Below the pieces are notes generated by a model. The model saw only the letters and a program-made list of their open reading frames with translations. It searched no databases and was not told where the DNA came from. A stretch of 64,000 bases of DNA, from assembly GCA_964058845.1 (NCBI GenBank), contig CAXKVR010000170.1:62001-126000 (forward strand), in the 5' to 3' direction. Positions 1 to 13,100 of the stretch are shown piece by piece. Position 1 is the first letter of the stretch; every line of letters starts with the position of its first letter. The position numbers were made by a program, and so were the translations under genes. This stretch comes from Carex sylvatica. Lineage: Eukaryota; Streptophyta; Magnoliopsida; Poales; Cyperaceae.

Positions 1-928
1 TTGCCATTTCTTCATATTTAACCGTACTAGCTAGTTCTAAATTTATGAATGTAGAGCTCTTTGTGAAAGTTAAAATGGAAAGGTTTTCTTTGTAATTTCC
101 TGATGAGCAGGCCTAATTTGATAAAGATTGTTCTTACAAATACTTGAGATCGGACATCTGTGAAATTGAGTATGGGACTCCACCAGTAAATTGGTTCCTT
201 TGAAGATTTCTGCATTTGTAGTTGAAGATTAATTTGAAGAAAGAAGAGAAAGTTAATTTAAGGGAGAATTTGATGAGGACTTACAGGTCAACGACATTTG
301 GAGGAAGCTGATAAGGGATATCTCCTTTGAAGTTATTCTTGCTGACATCACTGTACTAAGAGAAAGAGGAGGAAATGAACTAAAAGTTGTTTATATAAAA
401 TAGAAAAATGATGATAATGAGAAATTAATTAAAGTGGTACTCACAATTTAGTAACTGATGTGAGACTAGAGAGCTGGTAGCCAAGCTGACCATTGAGACC
501 AAGTCCTGATAAATCTCTGATTAAAATTAAAAGTGAATGACAATTAATTTGGTGTAATTAATTAGATGCATTTGATTTGAGTAATGTTCAGAAATGAATA
601 ATGAATAATGAAATACATTTGAGTAACAGATGAACCATCACAAGAGATGCCTTTCCATTGATCGCCGCATGGGTCGCCACCACTTGCGGTCCAACCAGTC
701 AACTGTGATGGATTGGTGATGCTACTGTACATGACATTCAGTGCAGATACTGCATGCATAGATGCAAGCATTCAATTATTAAGGTAAGAAGAGAATTAAT
801 GTAATGTAATTAATTAGGAAACATGCATTGCATAACATACCATCTGGTTGATCAGTTTTTGCAATTACTGGTGAGAGCAGCAGAAGGAGAGATAGTAGTA
901 GTTGTAGTAGTAGCAGGGAGAGATCCAT
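1..928 (-). CDS. SRF: STRUBBELIG-receptor family (SRF) LRR receptor-like kinase, 5' exons, cut by window edge
   Basis: This is the N-terminal part of a plasma-membrane leucine-rich-repeat receptor-like kinase of the STRUBBELIG family, which acts in growth and immunity signalling. Exons that splice in frame are 928-841, 749-617, 516-445, 350-285 and 209-138. The ATG at 926-928 opens a leucine-rich signal peptide ending near [11 protein letters not shown]. Exon 2 carries the SRF hallmark [10 protein letters not shown] followed by [19 protein letters not shown], the paired-cysteine cap before the LRRs. Exons 3 to 5 each encode one LRR of 22-24 residues (for example [17 protein letters not shown]). 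The remaining LRRs, proline-rich linker, membrane span and kinase domain lie left of position 1. Introns are about 75-100 bp. The family call is firm. SRF4 is suggested only by gene order with the downstream ECT and OCT7 genes. Confidence 0.9.
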
Positions 929-1740
929 GGTGGGTAGAGAAGTCTATGCGTAGCAGCTGATCCCCCTTGATCCTAGATCTCTGAGAAACCCAAACCCAAA
1001 AATGGGGAATGGGAATGGGAATGGGGTGGTGGCATGAAAAGAATTGTCGAATTTTGGAGAAGATGGTTTCTCTCTCCATGGGAAGAAGATAGATCTAGAG
1101 AGGATTGTTGAATTTTCCAAAATTAGGGGGTTGCGGTTAGAGACAGTGGGAGAATTAAGGGAGATGCATGCATGCGGGAGAGAAGAGAGGAGAGAAGCGA
1201 GAAGCGAGAAGCGAGAAGCGAGAAGCGATAAGCGATTGATGCGGGATGCCAATTCTCCAACGGTTGGAGGAAGAAAAGCAGGACCCTGCTCGCATCTCAT
1301 TCTCATCCCAACCTTTCAAATATTATCAATGGCTTAGATGAATTCTATTATAATAATATATTTTTGGTCTGCCCGTCTCTCCATCGAATTCGTATCCTCT
1401 GAGATATCTCAAACTTTGCGTGACTTTATGGAAAATCCCAACCGTTTAAATACGTCGTCTCTTCATCTCCTCAATTTTTTCGCTAAAAAAAAAGGAGAAA
1501 CTAAACAAAGAACCACACCATGCTCTCCTTCACTCCTCCGGCCGCGCTCTGCTCTTTCCCTCCTCATTCCACCGTTGGCCCTTTTTTCGTAACTCCCTCC
1601 ACCTCAATTTGATCATTATCAACTCAACTCAAAGAAAGGGGAAATAGATTCGGATCGAAGAACTCGGTCGCTTCGCCGTAAACAAGCACACCAAAAAAGA
1701 GGTCAGTCGATTTCCCCTTACGTTGTTAGGAAATTTGATT
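929..1740. promoter_or_regulatory. Upstream region of the SRF gene, with leader-like CT-rich DNA
   Basis: No protein is recognised here. The stretch is the putative leader and promoter of the minus-strand SRF gene. It contains a 7-bp tandem repeat (GAGAAGC, about five copies, near 1195-1231). From 1500 to about 1700 it is CT-rich and GC-richer than its surroundings, ending in a donor-like AAAGAG/GTCAGT near 1700 on the plus strand. That could be the first untranslated exon of a plus-strand transcript whose body I cannot identify. Short open frames here show no family motif. Confidence 0.3.
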
Positions 1741-2310
1741 TTTCTTTTGCTTTTATTTGGGACTACTTAGTTTTGCAATCAAGTGCTGCCATTTGCCAGG
1801 AATATTGTAATTGACCAGAGTTTCTAAGAATTTTCTAGTTACTAATTCTAGAGAAAAATAAAATTTTATTTTCTGTTCAAATTCAAGTATTCTATTAAAA
1901 TATCTAACTGATACTTTATAGTACTCCTTAAACATCAGGGGAAATTCTTCAAAAATTCAATTATTTCTGGATCATAAAAAGTGGCCAATAAACTTTGAAA
2001 AATTACACCAAAATTTACCTGACTATACTGATACTGATATTATATGGTTATGCACTTATATTTTTATGCCTTTCTAAGTTTATTTATTGTTTATCAAAAC
2101 AGTTCAAGCTATAGCATTCTAATTTTTATGAGAAGGCATCTTATATGCTTTTCTAATTTTTGTATACAATACTTTAGAATTCATAACAATTGCAGTTATT
2201 GTTTATGTTAGAAAATGCTTGAACTGGTACATACTTTTTGATGCATTAAATTCAACTTGGCTAGTATTACTTGAATTCCTAAATCACAGGATTCTAGGAC
2301 GATAAAACAA

Positions 2311-2520
2311 TATAGACCGATGAGTCTTTGAAACTTTAGTAGAAAATCTTAGCTCAATTTCTTACTAATAGATTAAAATTAGTCATTGATAGTTTGATAG
2401 ATATGTCTCATACAGCTTTTATTCCATTCCAGGTAGATATATCCTAGATAATATAGTTAGTAAGTGCTCATGAGATCTTACATTAGGCTAAGGTTTCTAA
2501 TGTAAAAGGTATTTTATTGA
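2311..2520 (+). mobile_element. Degenerate LINE (non-LTR) reverse-transcriptase fragment
   Basis: With two frames joined across stops, the plus strand reads YRPMSL, then KILAQFLTNRLKLVIDSLID, then TAFIP and SAHEILH. These match the fingers region of plant LINE reverse transcriptases (RPISL, K-ANRLK, Q-AFIPGR, AHEIL blocks in the right order and spacing). Several in-frame stops and at least one frame change show that it is an old dead fragment. I see no catalytic YADD block, endonuclease domain or poly(A) tail nearby, so only this short piece can be supported. Confidence 0.65.
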
Positions 2521-4200
2521 GAATTTCAATTGTATTAGGTTTGGTTTTTTTGAACTGGTACAGTTCTGTTAGGTGTCTGTTTTTAATTTTAATTTTTTTT
2601 TTAGGAGAAGCTCGTAGACATAAGGGTTTTCATTGGGAACCAATTTATGGGCAGTCTAACACTTCATATCTCTGTCTTTTATTGGTGCCTTCTAGGGTCA
2701 GGATGCTTGCTCTATTCATGAATATGTAAGAAGCCTTTATTGTGTTTTTCTTTTAATCAAGACCATGTACTGTAATACCAGTCTATAAGCCATAGAAAGA
2801 AGAAAGGGCAAAATTGTCTATTTTTTTTTTTTATTAAATTATATTGAAGTTGTTAAATTGAAAAATGAGTATATTGATAAAATATTTAAATTTACATTTG
2901 GAAATAATTAATTTTCAAATTTGAATGAAGAAATATCTAAATTTTGTTTTTATGATGGGCATATATCTAAAGTTCACTTCAAGTAAGAATATATTGAATC
3001 AGTGTAGTGCGTGGATGGCATGGCAAATGCAAAATCAAGCTGGGTGACCTGGAAATTACCTGTTGTAAGCCCTTCTGACAACAATTCAACGCCTTCAAAC
3101 ACTGACAAATGCGAGTTGGGGAGGGAGGACCATCATCTATTCTGATTGCAAAGTTCTCACTCAAGCCATCCACAAAGGGTCCTTGGAATTTCTGATATCC
3201 TGGGAAGCAATGGACATGGTGGCAAGTTGCATTGAGTTTCTACACAGATCTACAAGACAATGCACAAATAGAGTAGGGTTTCCTAATTAAACCCTAATCT
3301 CACTTCAAGTCAAAAGAAAAAGGCTACCACTAATTTGTTAATCCCAGAGCTTCATCTTAAAATCTCCCAAAAAAATGTATATTCGGGAACAATTTTGAGA
3401 ATGGAAGGATATTGGTGAGGTACATTCATAGACAATTGCTGGAAATATCTCACAGACTAGCAAATCTGGCAAGATGCACAGGACAATGGTATACTGGTAC
3501 GTCCAATGAAGAACTGGAGGAAAAAAATTAGATGACCTTTGATTTAAACAAGGATGTTTTTATTGATAGAAAAAAAATCTCTTAGATTAATTAGGAAGTG
3601 ATTAGGATAATTGCAGTTTTGTCTTTATGTTCAATTTATGTCAGCAGAACTATGTAAGCTAGATTTGGTTTTATTTCTGTAATTTTTGCTTGCGTGCCAA
3701 CAAGTTTGTAGAGTAGTTTGTTTCTTACCAATAGAACTGAGAACGTTGTATTTTTTATTTCAATTACTTAATAAATGGCTTACAGATTTGCAATTAAAAT
3801 AAAAGAGAGATGGGCATGAGGTGGATTTTTCTAATTTTGCGAATTGAGTGGGCCATGTATGAAGTTTACGGGCATTGTAATAGCAAAACGACAAAAAGCG
3901 CAGTGCGTGGTAATAAAGAATGGGGTTACTTTATCTCGGGCAGGATGGGCAGACCAAAAAAAGTTATTATAAATTTATAATAGAAAAAACCATTCAGACC
4001 GTAGGATATAATTTAACGTTTAAGATGGGAGAAAAGCAGGAAGCTGCTTTTAGAAAAGCAGCAGAGTCGGATCTACGGTTGGAGGGGGAGGTAATCAATC
4101 GTGGTAGCCTTCCGGTAGGCAGGGAAGGGGTATCCGCAATTGGTAATCTATGACAAAATAAAAATCAAAATTAGATTTAACTCAATGAGTAGAGTGGTTA
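2521..4200. other. AT-rich intergenic stretch, no gene recognised
   Basis: I see no recognisable gene. One minus-strand exon-like stretch (about 3251 down to 3059) is bounded by a good acceptor and a GTAATTTCC donor and stays open with a cysteine-rich product, but it matches no family I know. The rest is low-complexity AT-rich DNA. Confidence 0.4.
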
Positions 4201-4959
4201 CTTTTATTTTAGAGATCGACTAATAGTATCTCATACTAGTCTCTTAAACATCTCCCGCGCTAAAAAATAAAAAAATGTGCGACAAGAGATCACTAACTAA
4301 TTTTGACATCTAATAACTGCCAGCAACCAACAGGGCTAATGCGATTTAATTCGTTGTCGTAATTCATAGTATTCATACCTATGAAAATAAGTAGTATTAC
4401 CTGTTATCTATAATATTGGTCAAATGTAAACAATAGTGGGGGGACCATTAATTTTATGAATCAGTAACTACTAGTGGGGACCGCTGACGACGTCTGATAG
4501 TTTCCAACAATCTGGATTGGAGACCGCAACCGCATGTTGAAAGCGACATTTTCTCAAATTGCGAATAACAATAACAGCAAATATATACACTAATTATGCA
4601 GTATTCATATCTAACACGCAAAATATACATATTCACATACTGAAATACAATCTGCTACTATAAATTGACAAATATATGCTACTTAACCCTACTAAACCGT
4701 ATCATCCTATACTTATCTTTGAATACTTGTACTTATAATTTTAGCTGATATGAAGTATTCATTTCTGATTAATAATATATGAATAGTTAATATGTTATAA
4801 AATGACAATAATATGACTAAATAATTAATATAAATGAAGTATTCATATCTTACACGCAAAATAAACACATCAACATACTGATATATTCATATCCTTCTAA
4901 ACCCTATCATCATATACTGATAAAGTATTAATATTTACCACATGAAATATTCATATCAA

Positions 4960-7900
4960 AAGGCGCATTTCTGCTGAGGCAGTCCATGATTCGAATCATA
5001 AAAATTGTGCAGTCATTCGAATCTTTTTGACTTGGACAATCCATCCAAGTATAATCCACATTATTCCATTATTCACCTCCTGATTAACAATAAAAAAATA
5101 AGTTCAAAATTTATATGAGAATGATGAAGTATTCATATAGAGAAGCTGAAAATTCATGTGAGAATAATGAAGTACCTAGCCTCCAAGACAAGAAATATTT
5201 GACCCAATGCATTGTATTTTTGTGTGGACTAAGATAATACTGGTTTTAACTCTGATCTTTCAATGAGTTGTACAGCAAAATCTTTCTGTTAAGCAAATCA
5301 ATAGCCGCAAGAATCCAATGTTTTTGTGCACACAATGACACAAACAACCACTTTGCCCTTTCAAATTGCTCAGAAAATAAATTCCTCTGTACAAGAAATA
5401 GCTTCATCATTGAATTTACAGGTCCAATATCCTACAAAAATTATACAAACAAGTACAAATGATTTCAAAATTATTCATATGCTATTCATAGTAAATTCCT
5501 AAAAAAATTTATAGAAAATTTACCAATGTTTTTCCTATCAAATAAAACAATTACTCATTATTTTCGACAGGTGTGTCCCTTTGAAGGACAAATGCAGCAA
5601 TCTCGACAACCTATAATGTTAAATACATATATATAACTAATATTATGATAATAACAAGCTATGTATTCATATCTGTTGTAACAACTATTCTTATCAAGAC
5701 ATTATACTATTTTTATTCATATTTAAGTATTCAAATCTATCATGTCAGATATTAATACATACATTACCAAATAGTTGATAATAATATAAAACCCTAATTA
5801 ACTAACCTATATAAGTATTCATGTTTATCATCTCAAATATTGGTATTTATGTAGTAAACAATCCTTCCAAACAAACTTTATAGAGGAAATGCATACCTCA
5901 GGACCAACATAGTTGCAGGAGAACAACAAATCTTTGAAATGATATGGATTCATAAACAAGTCGGCAGCACTGTTCTTAAAATGGTAGTCATCATCTGTAA
6001 TACTTCCTTTAAAATATCGAACCACCTAATCATCCAGGATATTGCTCACTGTATCACTCACCAAATCTTTTTTTTCATATTCCCAAAATTTTCTCGCTAA
6101 TGGAACTTTCTCAGTTAATTGGACAAAGTCGAGATCAATGAACAAACTGTTATTGCAAAAGTCTCAATTGGGATGATCCTCAAGATATCTAAATGACACT
6201 CCTTCAACCTCATAAATTTCATATTGAAAGAGGCAAGCCTGAATCCAATCTTTAAAACAAAAAATTTTCTTTGCATCATCATGAATAAAAAGTTCACCAA
6301 GAAACGGATTTTTATCAACTTGGTTCCTTTTTGGCTGAACTCTTCGCTTCACAACTCTTCTCTGAATTATAACTTTTTTCACAGCTGGATTCTCTTGCTC
6401 TTGGGAACTGATTTCAATTATATTACCGATGAGATTGGGGGTTTGTTTCGGACTACCTTTCGAGTCATCTCTCCTATTGTACAAAATCTTTGCTCGCGCT
6501 GAATAGTTACTTGGTATCATGGGTAAAATCTATTGTTCATTGGATGCCACTTTTTCTTCATTTATTTTAGGTGGGGGGGTTTAAACCAATACCTAGACTA
6601 AAATGCAGGTGTTCGTCACCAAGATTAATAGCATATTCTTTCATTGCTGAATTAGATCCTAACTCATCTTTTCCTCCTTGTTCACATTTTCCTTCCTGTC
6701 CAACATTACCACATTTCTCACCTTGTCCATCTCCTCATACCTTGCCTTCTGGTGTCTGTGACACTGCTTGTTCCTCTAATTCTTCTTCTCCTCCTCATGT
6801 TTTGACAAATGCTTCCTTATCTTCTACCCCTTTCTTTTTCTCAACTTTTTTAATATCATCTAAAACATTATTTACAACATCATCCGCATCTTTGCCAGAT
6901 ATATGATTTGTATTCGGTGGAATAACTCCACCAAAAGGCATTCCCATTTGAGCTTCTGACGATTTTTTCACATATTTTATTACTCTTACATTCTGTGTGA
7001 GCTGCACGTCACCGTCTTGTTCAGAATATTCTTCATCAGAAGGTGACTGTACAAAGCCATCTTCCCTATCATATTGAGTTCGTTCATCATCCCCATCTTC
7101 ATTTTTTTCTTCATTCTTTCTTTTTTTTACAGGAGCATCTTTACCAACATCTGGTGTTGGTGTTAAATTATATAACACCCTGCTTTTGAGTGAGCTCTCA
7201 AGAGTTTCATCTATCAATTTTGCAGAACGCCTAGTACAAACACCCTTTGGAGCATCAGGTTTATTTTTTAGTTGTTTCTTTTCTTCTTTGATTGGAGGTA
7301 AACCTAGTGCAAATAAAAAAGTATAAATTATTGTGTTTTCAAGTATTACCATTAGGGCTTTCTAGTATTCAAATCTATATGTTTTATACACACTAGTTCA
7401 AAATATTTCATAATAATTGTACTATTAATTTCTAACATACAAAGTATTCAGACTTGTACCTAAATAAATTAACCATTTGAAAAAAAAAAATCAAAAATTT
7501 ATTTTTTTTACTTTACCATTTTGGTTTATGTACTTGGAATTATTGATAAAACACAATAATTGAACTATAAATTCCTAAAAAATAAAGTATTCATATCTAT
7601 ACCTAAATAAATTGACCACCTAAAAAACAAAGTATTCATATCTATACCTAAATAAATTGACCACCTAAAAAAACAAAGTCAATACCTAGATTTTTTTCCT
7701 TTGCCAGGAGATTTCTTCTTATCTTGAGAAGCTCCGGTCTCCTTCTTCAAACCTTCAATATTATTAAAAAAAATGAATTAATTTAAATAAAAATTACAAC
7801 AATTATTTTAAATATGAATTAAATTAACAACATTATACATAATATTACATAATATTACACAACATTATTCATAATAAATAGAAGTATTCACATCTAAAAC

Positions 7901-9540
7901 TAAATATATTTACCACTAAACACCAAAGGCAATACCTGATTTTTTTTCCTTTGCCGGGTGATTTATGCTTATCTTGAGAAGTTTCAGCCACTAAATATGA
8001 ATGAAAGTAATGATTATATTATACTCATAACTACAAAATAATGGAAATCTCAAGTATTCATAATTAGAATTACAACAATTAATTCTAACATAACTTCAAC
8101 TAATTTGCAATGATTAAAAAGACTTGCGTCGCCGAATTGATTTCTTCTTAATTTCATGCTTTCATTCTTCATGAGCCACTTGAGCAATCACCTTCTGCTC
8201 TGATGCCGGAGATAATTTAGGAATTTCTATTGTGCATTCTTCAACATACTTAAGGTCTTCAATCATATAAGGTACACAACTACCGGCAAGATCATTGCAA
8301 ACTCTAAAATTGAAGAGCATATAAATTGGTATCATTTCAACCACCAACTTGTACAGATGCAGATTCTGAGTCTTTAGTAGTTGCTCTGTCTTATTGAGAC
8401 AACTGATGTAAAAATTGAACATGAGACCATCAGTCTTGAAAAGTAATTCAGATGAACTCCAATCTAAAGCATATGATTTGATATCTGAAGTTTTTACAAG
8501 ATCAAGTTTTCGATTGAACGAATCTCGCCTCCACCCTATGTGCAACTTTCAGTTGAAAAACCTTGGAATGTGCCATCTATAAATCTTATCTCTGGAACCT
8601 CGACATGTTCGAATAACCAGGCCTAAAAAATGAATCAAAAAATAAATACAAATCAGATGAATATATATTCAAACTTAGTATGAATATAGTATTCAACCTT
8701 ACATTAAAAAAAATAATTACTAAAATATCATAATTTTCTTAATTATATGATTTTTCTAAATATGACTTACAATTAATGCTATTGCACATCCTGGTAGGAT
8801 CCCTGACACTCTTTCTTCGTTCCCCGGATTTGCACCAACTATGGTTTCAGGACTATCTACTACTCCTTTTTATGCCCTTAATTCATCTCTTTTCAACTGG
8901 CACCAAAGAGCATTATTGGAAATATTTTTCATCAGCATTCTGTATACTCCTTCACCCCAATTATACTTCTTTAACCGGTCAATATTCTTCGCATATGGGA
9001 AAATGTGGATTGGTACATTCCCAGAAATTTGAGGGAATAGAACTGTGGTGAAAATGTACATCACCAACAGTTCTACAATTTCTTGTGTTGTTGACTTCTT
9101 GTTGACGATTGCAGCAATTATTGTGTCCTCAAGCTCCTTCTGAGTTATCTTCTCATTCCTTTTTTGAAATAACTTATGACACATTTAAATTTGTAAGAGA
9201 CTCCCTCTTGTATATTACCACTTCCCCTTCAAATCCTAGACCCATAACAAGTGCAACATCATCGGGTGTAAACTTTAGCAGCTTATTCTTGTACCAGAAG
9301 CCACCTTTGACATTATCCCACATCAGTAAAATAGAATGCAATATCGCATTGTTTGCTTGAGTTCTGTTTGGAAATGCAAACAAATGCATGAATGAGGTTG
9401 TCGATAAAACCTGAATGTGTTGACGATTTAATAAAGGCATCACTTCTGAATAAAAGAAAAACATTGCCGACTCAACGATGCATCGATCTGTTCTTGATAC
9501 AAGAGTTTGTTGTTCTTGGTTTGTTTATTCGAGGATCACC
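4960..9540 (-). pseudogene. Captured plant-mobile-domain plus Ulp1-type (C48) cysteine protease gene in the MULE
   Basis: This is a decayed multi-exon gene read right to left. The N-terminal part (9464-8870, two frames) has WYKNKLLKFTPDDVALVMGL and then YAKNIDRLKKYNWGEGVYRM, the pattern of the transposon-derived plant mobile domain, continuing to AWLFEHVEVPEIRF near 8620. A basic, charged linker follows (8545-6800). The protease part runs from about 6520 to 4960: yHF blocks near 5960, then FERAKWLFVSLCAQKHW with the catalytic His codon at 5318-5320. The oxyanion Gln (5027-5029) and catalytic Cys (5009-5011) occur in CPSQKDSNDCTIF with the family's six-residue spacing. The position of the catalytic Asp, 17 after His, is Asn (5267-5269), and the Gly after Cys is Thr. 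Ulp1 proteases remove SUMO; whether transposon copies do so is unknown. Stops and frame changes between blocks suggest a non-functional copy. Confidence 0.7.
7686..7990 (-). repeat. Duplicated linker exon of the Ulp1-type gene
   Basis: Two minus-strand exon-like segments, 7752-7686 and 7990-7936, are flanked by AG acceptors and GTATTG donors and encode near-identical basic peptides: GASQDKKKSPGKGKK and AETSQDKHKSPGKGKK. The spacers between and beside them also repeat (ATTGACCACCTAAAAAA twice at 7600-7680). This is an internal tandem duplication of an exon with part of its introns. Confidence 0.6.
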
Positions 9541-9614
9541 TAAACAAAAAATAATAATATTAGGCATAAAAGTATTCATACAAAACTATAAAAACATTCA
9601 AACAACAAACAAAT

Positions 9615-10010
9615 GTCTGAAAGTATTCATACAATCTTAACCAATATTAAAAACATGCAACTCTAATATTCATACTAAAGCATAACATGCAAATATTCAT
9701 TCACAACCTAATATTCATACTAAAGATTAATATGCACATCTTACATGGATACCTTACTAAGTTAAATAAATCACATCTTACTCATATATTTATGTAAAAA
9801 AAAATCTAAAAGTCATATATTCATACAACCTTAACCAATATTAAAAACATGCAACTCTAATATTCATACTAAAGCATAACATGCAAATATTCATTCACAA
9901 CCTAATATTCATACTAAAGATTAATATGCACATCTTACATGGATACCTTACTAAGTTAAATAAACCACATCTTAGTCATATATTTATCTAAAAAAGTTTG
10001 AAAGTCATAT
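9615..10010. repeat. Two-copy 194-bp tandem repeat in the MULE spacer
   Basis: The segment holding CCAATATTAAAAACATGCAA ends at 9660 and recurs ending at 9854, and almost every base between them repeats with the same 194-bp period. A partial third copy trails to about 10070. It is noncoding and contains several GTATTCATA-type words. Confidence 0.85.
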
Positions 10011-10129
10011 ATTCATACTAAAAAATAACAAACAAATGTCTAAAAGTATTCATACAACCTTAGTCATAAATTTATCTAAAGTTGAAGACATTTTTCTTAT
10101 TAGTTTGGTTATCATTTTGCATGATATTC

Positions 10130-13100
10130 TCATAAGAAGATTATTTTCTCCTTTGAAATTTTCTTCTCCCTTTTATTTTTCTTCACATTCTGAATTCCAT
10201 TCGCATTGTCAGAAATATTCTCATTCTGAGCTATGATTTCATTCTTCATCTTCTTATGCTTCTCGATTATCTTCTTTATGGTAACATCCATTACATTCTT
10301 AATGGTTTTCTTCCTTGGACACCCCCTTCGCTTCGATTTATTAGGTGGTAGTATTGTTACAGTTGGTGGACAATTCACAAATTGATCGAGAGTTCTAATG
10401 CGTTGTTCATCCAGAAATGTAGAGGTCTGACTACCTTTAAAAATTACATCACGAATAGCCTCCAAATCTATAAACAAATTAGAATGTTATTACATTGTAA
10501 ATTATAATAACACATATTAATATGAAGTATTCACATCTATCATTTCAAGTATTGGTATTTATGTAGTAAACAATACCTATATTAATCATTTTGAAAAGCG
10601 ATACTACTTTGGTCTACAAAATCAGAACCTGTTGATTATATATATAAACTAGTATTCATATATGAAATATAAAATTATTATATTTTTACCTCTTGTTTCA
10701 TTTTGAAATACCATACTACTATGGCATGCTGTTACACATCTATTCATGCCATCTACAACACAGTTAAGGTGCATCAATTAATTAACAAATTAATAATTGT
10801 CAACATAGAATATAATTCATATGTGAAAATATAAAGTTACTATAATTTTACCTCTTCTTTGATTTTCAAAGAGCATACTACTTTGGCCTTCAATTACAGT
10901 TTCATTCATACCACCTACTATTCATTAAATAATTGTTATTTAATTTCAAAATTTATTAATTATGTACATAAATTAGTATTCATATATGAAATACTAACTA
11001 ACTATATTTGTACCTATTGTTTCATTTTGAGATGCCTTACAACTTTGGCCTCCAAAAACTAATATTCATATATGAAATATAAAGTTATTATATTTGTACC
11101 TCTTGTTCCATTTTGAAATGCCATACTAGTATCGCCTAATGTTACACTTCCATTCATGTCACCTACAACAAAGTTAAGTTGCATTAATTAATTCAAAAAT
11201 TATTCATTGTAAATATATAGTAATAATATGTGAAGATATAAAGTTGCTATATGTTTACCTCTTGTTTGATTCTCAAATATTATATTACTTTGGCCTTCAA
11301 TTACAATTCTATTCATTGCACCTACAATTCATTAAACAATTATTATTTAATATACAAAAAATATTGGTTATGAACATAAAACTAGTATTCATACATGAAA
11401 TAAAAAATAACTATATGGGTACCAATTGTTTCATTTTGAGATGCCATACTTCTTTGGCCTCCTGTTACAGTTTCAATTATAACACCTACAACTCAGTTAA
11501 CTTACATTAATTAATTCAATAAAAATATTGATTACCTACATAAACTAGTATTCATATATCAAATACAATATTATTGTAATTGTACCTCCTTGTTTTGAAA
11601 CATCTTTGTTTTTTTGTTTCGTTGTTGTAGATTTTCTTTTCTTTATCACTCTAGGAGCACTTTATCAATTTCAAGATTGACATTGACATTATTATTTTGT
11701 TGGCCACCAATATTTGCTAAATTTTAAAACAAAAACAAATTTAATTTCAAATGCAATAAAATATGAATAAAAAATGCAAATATAACTTATAACATACCTG
11801 ATATTTTGTTTCTCAAATGTTGTAATCCTTTATAAACTTCATCATGCAACTCTTCATTAATACTGCCCATATTCAGCAAATCTTGAATGATTCCATTTGT
11901 TGATATAGTCAATTGATAGAGCCTAGACACAAAAAATTTCACATAATGTTTAGTTGTTGTACTAACAAGTATTCATACAAATTCATATCATTCAGTTTAC
12001 CAACAAGTTATACCTGTTCTATTCTGGTAAAGTAGATGTGTCAGATCTATTATCGTCAGATTTTCACGATGGATATCTTTCCTCTACCGATTCACAATGT
12101 ATTTTTCATCAATAATAAATATCTTTTCATGTTTTAGAACCTGAATAGATTGTGAGCACATAATTCTCAGCACTTTAAAAAATCTACATATATAAAACAC
12201 TTCTTTTGATGTTCTCTTGTATAAAACCTAGAAATTGTTTTGCCAACAATCAGAAACCACATACAGTACATCCCCAACTTCTTCGTTGACCAAATTGCAA
12301 GATAAATTTATACATAAAGTGAATTAATTTTGAACTTTGAGAAAAATTTCATTTGTATATGTACTTTGGTACTGATACTCCATTGGTAACTCATAATTTA
12401 CTTTACGGGCTCGAAACTTTGAATCATGATCAGCCGTATTCTCTCTCTGCCAGATATTCCCTAAAGCTTCTTCAAAACTTGAAACAAGATCCTTAAGACT
12501 TTCTCTCCTTGTCAAGTATGCATTTAAAAATGCATTCATACTCTCCACCCATTATGTAGTTGTCATACCAGCCCAAAATTGGGTACTAAAAAAAGCAGAA
12601 ATCCATATTTCTCTCATTGCATAAATTTCTTTGAACCATACATCATTCTGCTTCCCTACTTTAACCAGTAGGCTTAACTATTTTTTCTCAAACTCCTGTC
12701 TAGTCTGTGAATCATATACAACAGACTTTATCCATTTTGTTTTCTCACTCTTATTACCAACATTTCTCCATTTTGTTGTTAATTTATGTAATATATGCCA
12801 GGAGCAATATCTATGAACAGTTTTCTCACCAAAAATATGCTTGACACCTAACTCAATACTTGGACATTGATCTGTCACACCACCTGATTTTACATTGTTC
12901 ATACATTGCAAAAACCTACAAGAAAATAATTTATACATATTTATTAATTGAGCTGTAACAAACCATATATAGTATTCATACCTAAAAACGTATGAATTCA
13001 TATTATCACAGGACAGTATTGACATACATACTTATTAATTGAGCAGTAACAACACCTATGTAGTATTCATACCTAATCAAGTATGAATTCATAAGTATGT

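Noticed and set aside
944..1337. Open frames on both strands upstream of the SRF ATG
   Set aside because: They overlap each other and a GAGAAGC repeat, lack domain motifs and look like leader or promoter sequence.
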